Positions 58,018-64,000 of a stretch of 64,000 nt of DNA are shown piece by piece. The DNA lies in NCBI GenBank assembly GCA_951213105.1, contig OX578135.1, forward strand, positions 158,481,750 to 158,545,749. Reading direction: 5' to 3'. Positions within the stretch are counted from its first letter, which is position 1; every line of letters starts with the position of its first letter. The stretch is from Amaurobius ferox (lineage: Eukaryota > Arthropoda > Arachnida > Araneae > Amaurobiidae). The notes below the pieces were generated by a model, which worked only from the letters and a program-made list of their open reading frames with translations, had not been told where the DNA came from and ran no database searches. The position numbers and the translations under genes are program-made.

Positions 58018-61015
58018 GTATGTCTTACTTGTACTAAGAACTTTACGAATAAGAGGAATTCGGTGCGACAATTGAAGATGCATTCAGATAATGCATCGAA
58101 TTATCGATGTAACGTGTGTGCGCGTGCATTTGTCTATAAGGTGACTTAGCTAGACATTCGAATACGCATACGCCCGTTCAAGTTTTTGAGTGCACCCAGT
58201 GTTTTATGAAGTTTAGCAGAAAGGATAGCTAAAGTGTCATCTGAAACTTCATCTGAGTGATGGCATAAAGTGCAAGCATTGCGAACTTATATTCAGCAAG
58301 AAAAGTGATGCTCTGCAATACCAGCGTATTGAATATGGTTCTAAAAAGAGAAAAGCATCTGCTTTAGCCTCAACATCTGATAAACGTCGCAAGAATAAAG
58401 TGGAGAAGGCTTTAGATGTATTCTATGTACACACTCTGAAGCCCACTGAAGAGGTAGAGGGGGATCTCTTATGCTGTGTTTTGATGAGATTTGCCCTCAG
58501 TTATTGAAGATATTAAAATATGAACTTGGTGAATACAGATCTATTAAGTGGTATCTTATTGCGAATGAGCAATTCATTCGTAACATTGCAAATGGTGAAG
58601 AGGTATCGAGTTCATATTTTAGAACAGATGTTGCGATAGAACTTCGCCACGATACCCTTCCAGACAATATTGAAGAGATTTTTTCTAAAATCTTGAAGTT
58701 ATTCGAAGAGTTTATTAGCCAAGGCTCCGGATGGACTTTAGAAAAGATGCGAAAGATCTGTGATAACAAAGCTTTCTGTGCAAAGTACAATCCACTTGCA
58801 GCTTCGAGCTATATATCCTTGCCCTCAAAACTTGCTGCCAAGAAAGCTTTGTTAAATATTCGAAATGAAGACGAGAAATGTCTGGTGTGGTGCCTATTTG
58901 CTCAGAAATACTATATATCCCGTAAAAATCATTCTTATCGAGTGTCACATTACCAAAGTCTTGAGAATGAAATTAAACATGGGAATATTCAATGCCCTAT
59001 CTCTGTGAAGATTACTCGGATTAAAAAATTGAACGATATACGGATAAATGTATATGGATATGAAGATGATGAAATTTTTCCTTTGCATATATCCAAACGA
59101 GAGCGTGATGAATGTGCGAATTTACTGCTGATTAGTGATGAAGATGAACAACACTATACACTGATTAGGAATATGTCACGCTTGCTGGGAGATATAATTA
59201 AACATAATGGAGCTCAATATGTGTGTTATAGATGCTTACACTGTTAGATTGGAAATTATCTTCTACAAGATCATGCCAAATATTGCAAAGAGCATGCACC
59301 TCAGCGCATTAAAATGCCATCGGAAGATCAAAAATATCTCCAATTTACGAATAAACAGTATCAGCATTCTATCCCCTTCATAATTTATGCTGACTTTGAA
59401 GCCCTGATCATTAAAGTGGATACTACTAAGCCATCGAATAGTAGATCTTACATGCATAGACTGGCGATTCATGAGCCTTGCGGATATGCTTATGTTATCA
59501 TAGGTCATGTGATGGAAAATGTTTGAAACAAGCTAAGGTGTATCGAGGTCTCAACCCTGTGATTCATTTTCCAAACAACTTGTTAAAGGAAAAACAACAT
59601 CTTGGAGAGAAATTACGTTATATTAAGCCACTAAAAATGACTAAGGAGAATGAGTTTGACTTTCAAAGAGCTACTTATTGTAATATGTGCTGTCGTGAAT
59701 TGAAAACAGTTCGGGTGCGTGATCACCATCACGTGACTGAAGTCTACAGAGACGCCCTGCAGAATGCCTGTAATCTTAACTATTAGCAAACCATTAAAAT
59801 TCCTGTAGTGTTCCATAATTTGAAAAATTATGATGCTCATCATATTATGCTGAGTCTTGGGGAAATGCAAGATCACGAAATCGATGTGATTGCCTCTAAT
59901 ATCGAAAATTACATCTCTTTTAAGAATTCAATAAAAGAGGGCACCCGTGTCTGATTACCATTTATTGACAGCTTGCAGTTTCTGAATGCTTCCCTGGGAA
60001 AACTAGTTTTCCATTTGGATTTGAGTGAGTTTCATATTCTAAGAGAATATTTTCCTGATGTAGTGCAGCAGAATGCCCTTCTTTTAGAGTTAGCAAGATT
60101 TTTAGCGAAGATCTGCTGGATATCGAACGTGTAAAGAGTTGCATTTTAATGAATCGGCCTATATACGTTGGGATATACGTTGACCTATATACGTTGGCCT
60201 ATATACGGCCTATATACGCTTTGCTATCCTGGAGCTATCCAAGATACTCATGTACGAGTTCTATTATAAGCATATTAAAAGCCAATATGGTGAAAAATCT
60301 TCACTTCTCTTTACCGATACTGATTCATTGGCCAACTGCTGATATCTATGAAGATATGAGCCAGCATAAGCAGCTGTATGATTTTTCTGACTGTCCCAAG
60401 GACTATCCCCTCTTCAGTGAAGACAATATAAAACGTAATGGATACCTTAAAGATGAACTGAATTCAACCCCCATTCACGAGTTTATAGGACTTAGACCTA
60501 AAATGTACTCTATCATCTGCTGGAGAAAAAAAAAGAGCTAAGGGTGTTTCTATCCATGTGGTTGCACGGAAACGGAATTTGCACGCTGCCACAACTACCG
60601 CCGTGTTCATGCGGAGTACGATCTCGTTAAACATGTGGGTCCGTAAGTCCTTCCGAAAAGTTGGTGGTTGGGGAAGGAGGTTACGGTCCCTGTGGATGCC
60701 TCTCCCACTGGGTTCCGGTCTAAATTGGGTGTCACTTCCCGGCCATCCAATCGGTTACCTTACACCTTTCTGGTAGGTCGGACGGTCTGGGTCTCAACAA
60801 CACAGTGATTATAGACAGTGCCTGTTGAGTGTTAGACCTACCATGGAAGAGCAGATTAAAATTGATAGCTGTGATCATAAGGTATGCACTGTATGCCAGA
60901 ACAAGGTGGCCTTGTCACCCATAGATGACAAAAGATATTTTCATGAGAACGGCATTACGAGTTATGCCTACGGATACTTTAAAATTAAAAAAATAAATAA
61001 ATTAATAAATATAAA
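58018..61015 (+). pseudogene. Protein-primed family-B DNA polymerase, exon 2, right copy
   Basis: The exon opens VCLTCTKNFTNKRNS, a C2H2 finger, and keeps the order of the left copy: linker, a long open stretch 58471-59247 (258 codons), exonuclease I (YADFEA at about 59386), the HNH-like insert (about 59715-59780) and the exonuclease II region. A deletion near 60088, about 1.1 kb relative to the left copy, removes palm motifs A and B. Motif C (TDTDSL, about 60312) and the KVALSPIDD C-terminal block (60905) remain. Other lesions are stops such as TAG at 59245, frameshifts, a run of CCTATATACG repeats (60155-60220) and a SINE at 60597-60807. It cannot be functional. Family call is as firm as for the left copy. 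Confidence 0.85.
60597..60807 (+). mobile_element. SINE copy inside right PolB, 5'-truncated
   Basis: It starts in the SINE body (CCGCCGTGTTCATGCGG), continues through CGTTAAACATGTGGGTCCG and GGTCCCTGTGGATGCC, and ends with the tail GGTCTGGGTCTCAACAAC. The left PolB copy lacks it, so it postdates the arm duplication. Target duplication not resolved. Confidence 0.8.
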
Positions 61016-61021
61016 AAATAG

Positions 61022-61173
61022 CGATTGTCGTTGTGCATTCATGCATCAGGTGGTGGTGGGGACAATCTTTAAAAGAATTACGTTTTTGTAACTAATATTA
61101 TAATAAAGAAATTATTCATATTTTCGAGGTTGTCGCTTTGCGCATGAGCATCGGGTGGTGCCGGCGACAACCT
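61022..61173 (+). repeat. Tandem stem-loop pair after PolB, right arm
   Basis: The first stem is GATTGTC (61023-61029) with GACAATC (61061-61067). The second is a perfect 10 bp, AGGTTGTCGC (61127-61136) with GCGACAACCT (61164-61173). Both loops share TGC-CATG and a GGTGGTG run. Paired changes (AT to GG at the stem base) keep the pairing between units. Confidence 0.75.
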
Positions 61174-61429
61174 TCTTAACCATATCTACAACCATATCTA
61201 CATATAATCAATAGATTACTATTGAGGAAATGGATGTATTCAACTAATTTTTATAAATAAGTATATTTTCTAGTGTTTTTCTGAATTTTAAAACTGAAAT
61301 GAATGCAACGCTATCTACTTAAATATTTCGTGGATCATCAATAAATAACCCGCGGACCACCAACCTCATTGGGTATACACGTCCCCTCAAATTCCCGAGA
61401 TTCTCGAGATTTCCGAGATTCAGCTTGTT

Positions 61430-61960
61430 CAAAAATTCGTTTCTTTAGCCGGTTTTTACAAAAACACACATTTTTTGTGAAAAAAAATTGCAAAAATGTG
61501 AAAACCCATTTTAATTCCCATAGAGAAATTCTGAAATTTTAAAAATATCGACCAATTTTGCTTATTCAAAAAGCACACATTTTTAGCCTTTTTTTTGTAA
61601 AAACCACACATTTTTAAGATTTTTTGCGAAAAATTTGTAAAAGTGCAAAAACCCATGTTATTTCCCATAGAGAAATTCTACAATTCCCGAAATGCATCTT
61701 ATTCAAAAAACGTACATTTTTGGTTGTTTTTTTTTACAGTTTTTAGCAAATAAAAACACATTTTTACGAAAAATTTGTAAAAGTGCGAAAACTTATGTTA
61801 ATTCCCATAGAGAAATTCTGAAATTTCAAAAATTCGGCCAATTCCGATTATTTGAAAAACACACTTTTTTGGCCGCTTTTTTACAGCTTTTTAACAAAAG
61901 AAAAACACATTTATACGCATTTTTGTGAAAAAATTGTAAAAGTGTGAAAACATAAAAACA
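61430..61960. repeat. Outer tandem array, right arm (unit about 150 bp)
   Basis: Three to four units, mirror image of 47480-48300, with the blocks CCCATAGAGAAATTCTGAAA, GGCCAATT, AAAAACACACAT and TTTTTGTGAAAAA. Confidence 0.8.
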
Positions 61961-62061
61961 GAAAAAATAAGCAAAAAATCATAAAAAAAACCAATACTTC
62001 AAATGTAATCAACTCCACCCTCTTCTATGACATTATCCTTCTATACATACCTATCTTATGA

Positions 62062-62587
62062 GATCATACCTGATCTGTACCCCCTATAACAGATCAGTAC
62101 CCATTCTTAAAACAAATCGCGACTTCCTACGTCGAGAATCAACCGAATAAATAATCCACTCCCTATACATATATAGATTGTCGAACTCGTTATTATATTG
62201 TACCGTAATTTTTTGGACACTTTCGATCTGGAGAATCAGAATTTTTAATTAAATTGATTTTAATAATAACAGAAACTTTTGACTTGATACAATGTTAAAT
62301 AAGAAATCGGTTCCTTTTGGAAACAAGATGCACATCCGTTTGGAGTCGATATTCTTTCGGGTCAAATGATTTTTTTTTTATTTCAGTCAAACTATGCATA
62401 TGCATGATTAATTATCGGTGTTCATATTTTTAATTTGCTTACAGCATTCACCAAATGGTACACTTCTCAGTAAGGCACGTTTTAAACGATAGTTATTAAT
62501 ACTTGTAGCAACTGTTTACAGCGATTGCTGTGACTACTGATAAAAAGATGGCCATGTAGTACAGTTGGATATTTCTAAATTTTTCAG
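62062..62587. other. Spacer before the peptide-repeat exon
   Basis: No coding sequence is seen. It would be the 3' end of the intron, with acceptor TTTTTCAG at 62580-62587. Confidence 0.45.
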
Positions 62588-63111
62588 ATAATCTTCAAGA
62601 TGTGCCAGACTTGGAAATGCAAAGGGATGAGACTTTCATCGAAGAACAGATCACTATGATGGCAGACGGTTTTGAACAAGACACTCCATTTCCCACTGTG
62701 ATGGACTACGGCGACGACCTGTTTACTGGGCCTCCAGTGATGTCGGATAACGAACGACAGATTCCACCTGTTTTCCCGTTCAATATGACGGATAACGAAC
62801 GACAGATTCCACCTGTTTTCCCGTTCAATATGTCGGATAACGAACGACAGATTCCACCTGTTTTCCCGTTCAATATGTCGGATAACGAACGACAGATTCC
62901 ACCTGTTTTCCCGTTCAATATGACGGATAACGAACGACAGATTCCACCTGTTTTCCCGTTCAATATGACGGATAACGAACGACAGATTCCACCTGTTTTC
63001 CCGTTCAATATGACGGATAACGAACGACAGATTCCACCTGTTTTCCCGTTCAATATGTCGGACAACGAACGACAGTTTTCTACAGTGTTCTCGTTCAATA
63101 TACTGAACTAA
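62588..63111 (+). CDS. Secreted multi-copy peptide precursor, terminal exon
   Basis: The exon follows acceptor TTTTTCAG and starts two bases into a codon, which fits the phase-1 donor at 38547. It reads NLQDVPDLEMQRDE, then an acidic stretch rich in Glu, Asp and Met to about residue 50. Next come seven perfect 45-bp repeats (62758-63072), unit QIPPVFPFNM(T or S)DNER, and one decayed unit. Each unit ends Asp-Asn-Glu-Arg, which fits the processing quadruplet motif (Arg preceded by Glu within three residues) used in spider venom precursors; cleavage would leave N-terminal Gln, able to cyclise. Acidic propeptide plus repeated units suggests several identical mature peptides. A TAA ends it; a poly(A) signal lies at 63366. 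Function and tissue unknown; a structural repeat protein is an alternative. Confidence 0.6.
62758..63072 (+). repeat. Seven 45-bp coding tandem repeats
   Basis: Units are identical apart from ACG/TCG (Thr or Ser) at one codon, so they were homogenised recently. Both strands lack stops inside the unit, giving false antisense frames. Confidence 0.95.
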
Positions 63112-63240
63112 GGCCACGAACGACAGTTCACTGGACCTCCAATACCGCTCTCATAGAAACATTCATGTCGTTATCTGGCATTATTCATTGTCGAGCTACG
63201 ACAAAGAACAACATTCTACAATGCTGTTCCCGATCATGGA
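63112..63240 (+). pseudogene. Decayed repeat units after the stop codon
   Basis: In the same frame after TAA, GGCCACGAACGACAGTTCAC resembles the repeat junction and the FTGPP block that precedes the array. Near 63193-63240, GACAAAGAACAACATTCTAC resembles the last decayed unit. The ancestral array was longer. Confidence 0.5.
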
Positions 63241-63365
63241 CAATGCCTCTTTGCAGCTTATAATGCTTCCCTTTACTTTGATGTAGAAATATTTAAAACA
63301 AAAATTTTGTATATTCCGGATCTATATTTTATTGTCAAGACCAACAAACAATTATCTGAATTTAA

Positions 63366-63371
63366 AATAAA
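63366..63371 (+). terminator. Poly(A) signal of the peptide gene
   Basis: AATAAA lies 255 bases after the stop codon, the first canonical signal downstream. Confidence 0.5.
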
Positions 63372-63727
63372 ATGGGATGAATCTAACATGACTTTTCTGT
63401 GAACTTTCTTGTATTTTGTCGTTCCTATTCATTGAATGTACTAGCTCATACAGGAAATGGATACACATTTGAAATGACATCGCATATGCAGTTTCCAATT
63501 TACTTTTCTTTTCATTTAGCACTCTTTAGAAAGATGCTACCTTTTCAAACATTCCGCTAATAATGAAAAATAAAAATTTCAAGACCAAATTATCTATTAT
63601 TTAGTGGAACAGATATATTTTTTCTTATACCCCATATAGACAAAATCCCATATAAACGAAATCACTTATCTCATCAAAGTGAAAATAACATTTATATTAA
63701 TTAATCTGCGAGAAAAACTGCTTTTTT

Positions 63728-64000
63728 ACTTTCCTTATGTACATAATGTATAAGGTAATTATTGTGACGGGGTCGAAAATTCGAATTCGAGTTTTCGACG
63801 GGAGAGCACGTTTCAAGCATCCCTGATCACGAATCCAACATTTTTGAGGTGGTGTCTGTTTGTGTATGTGTGTGTGTGGGAAAATATGTGTGTGGGTGTG
63901 TGGGTATATCAGTGAGTTTGTGGAGACGATATCTCACGAACAAATGGAGCGGTTCGAATGAAATTTGGTAGAAAAATCACAATCCGTGAAAACTGGAAGC
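63728..64000 (-). mobile_element. Family A repeat, copy A7, cut by the window edge
   Basis: The 3' hairpin end (ACTTTCCTTATG...) starts at 63728, followed by the GACGGGGTCGAAAATTCG block and a GT-rich tract (63855-63905). It continues beyond 64000. Confidence 0.7.

Larger units (their letters stand above)
47353..62061. mobile_element. 14.7-kb imperfect palindrome carrying two divergent PolB genes
   Basis: The text at 47353-47420 (TCATAAGATAGGTATGGATA onward) returns inverted at 61995-62061. The inner arms meet at GCCTGTAGACAAGAAAG (56167-56182) and its inverse at 56966-56983. Each arm, from the centre outward, has an inner spacer, PolB exon 1, an intron, PolB exon 2, two stem-loops, a spacer and a repeat array. 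The arms differ by point changes (roughly a tenth of residues by eye), indels and separate insertions: left 48358-49619 and 54607-56060; right 60597-60807 plus a deletion near 60088. Arms this diverged argue against an assembly artefact. No target duplication was found at the outer ends. It could be a head-to-head dimer of a protein-primed element, two independent inverted insertions, or an inverted duplication of host DNA. Confidence 0.8.

Noticed and set aside
47353..62061. Palindrome as a pure assembly artefact
   Set aside because: The arms differ by many substitutions, a 1.1-kb deletion and separate insertions with their own target duplications, which an artefact would not create. The centre alone still merits read-level checking.
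47353..62061. A complete Polinton/Maverick or endogenous virus
   Set aside because: Only a PolB gene is recognised; no integrase, ATPase, protease or capsid gene was seen in either arm.
62584..63117. Long antisense open frames (177 and 130 codons) through the peptide repeats
   Set aside because: The 45-bp unit is a multiple of three and lacks stops in several frames, so antisense openness is automatic. Only the plus frame has an acceptor, acidic propeptide and plausible cleavage motifs.

Overview
This is an AT-rich, repeat-dense stretch of animal nuclear DNA, most likely arthropod and possibly spider. The spider suggestion is an inference from the style of the secreted peptide precursor and from the mix of zinc-finger/PolB elements, a PC4-like gene and GT- or GACA-carrying repeats. 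Host coding sequence is sparse. Two exons on the minus strand (2723-2863 and 2954-3064) encode the start of a WASP/N-WASP-type EVH1 (WH1) domain. On the plus strand, a signal-peptide exon with a strong splice donor (38487-38547) and a phase-matched terminal exon (62588-63111) may form one secreted-peptide gene spanning about 24.6 kb. The terminal exon holds seven perfect 15-residue units, each ending in an Asp-Asn-Glu-Arg cleavage-like motif. A PC4/p15-like gene (33.5-34.4 kb) is broken by a nonsense codon and by a duplicated SINE-tail insertion.

From 0 to 10 kb there is a decayed Tigger/pogo transposase, the WASP exons, a perfect 42-bp-arm hairpin and long unremarkable AT-rich DNA. From 10.8 to 15.8 kb lies a non-LTR retrotransposon with open ORF1 and ORF2 but lacking its 3' half, followed by a tRNA-headed SINE. 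From 16.3 to 33 kb there are many non-autonomous repeats: families A and B (about 0.9-1.45 kb each) with DINE-1/Helentron-like ends, a 110-bp minisatellite, a solo LTR carrying a SINE fragment with a 16-bp target duplication, and foldback DNA. From 33 to 47 kb come the PC4-like pseudogene, local tandem duplications, hAT-like and piggyBac-like termini, more A and B elements and a dead non-LTR reverse transcriptase.

The standout structure is an imperfect palindrome of about 14.7 kb (47353-62061). Its two diverged arms each carry, transcribed outward from a 0.8-kb repetitive centre, a zinc-finger plus protein-primed family-B DNA polymerase gene with a conserved short first exon and intron. Each arm then has a tandem pair of stem-loops and an outer array of about 150-bp repeats. 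Both polymerase copies are pseudogenes with different lesions, and the arms carry different later insertions. Each arm therefore supplies natural empty sites for the other, which shows how family B and a TIR element integrated. No capsid, ATPase, protease or integrase is visible, so this is not a complete Polinton/Maverick. It could be a head-to-head relic of a protein-primed replicon or a separate lineage. The palindrome would lie inside the proposed peptide-gene intron.
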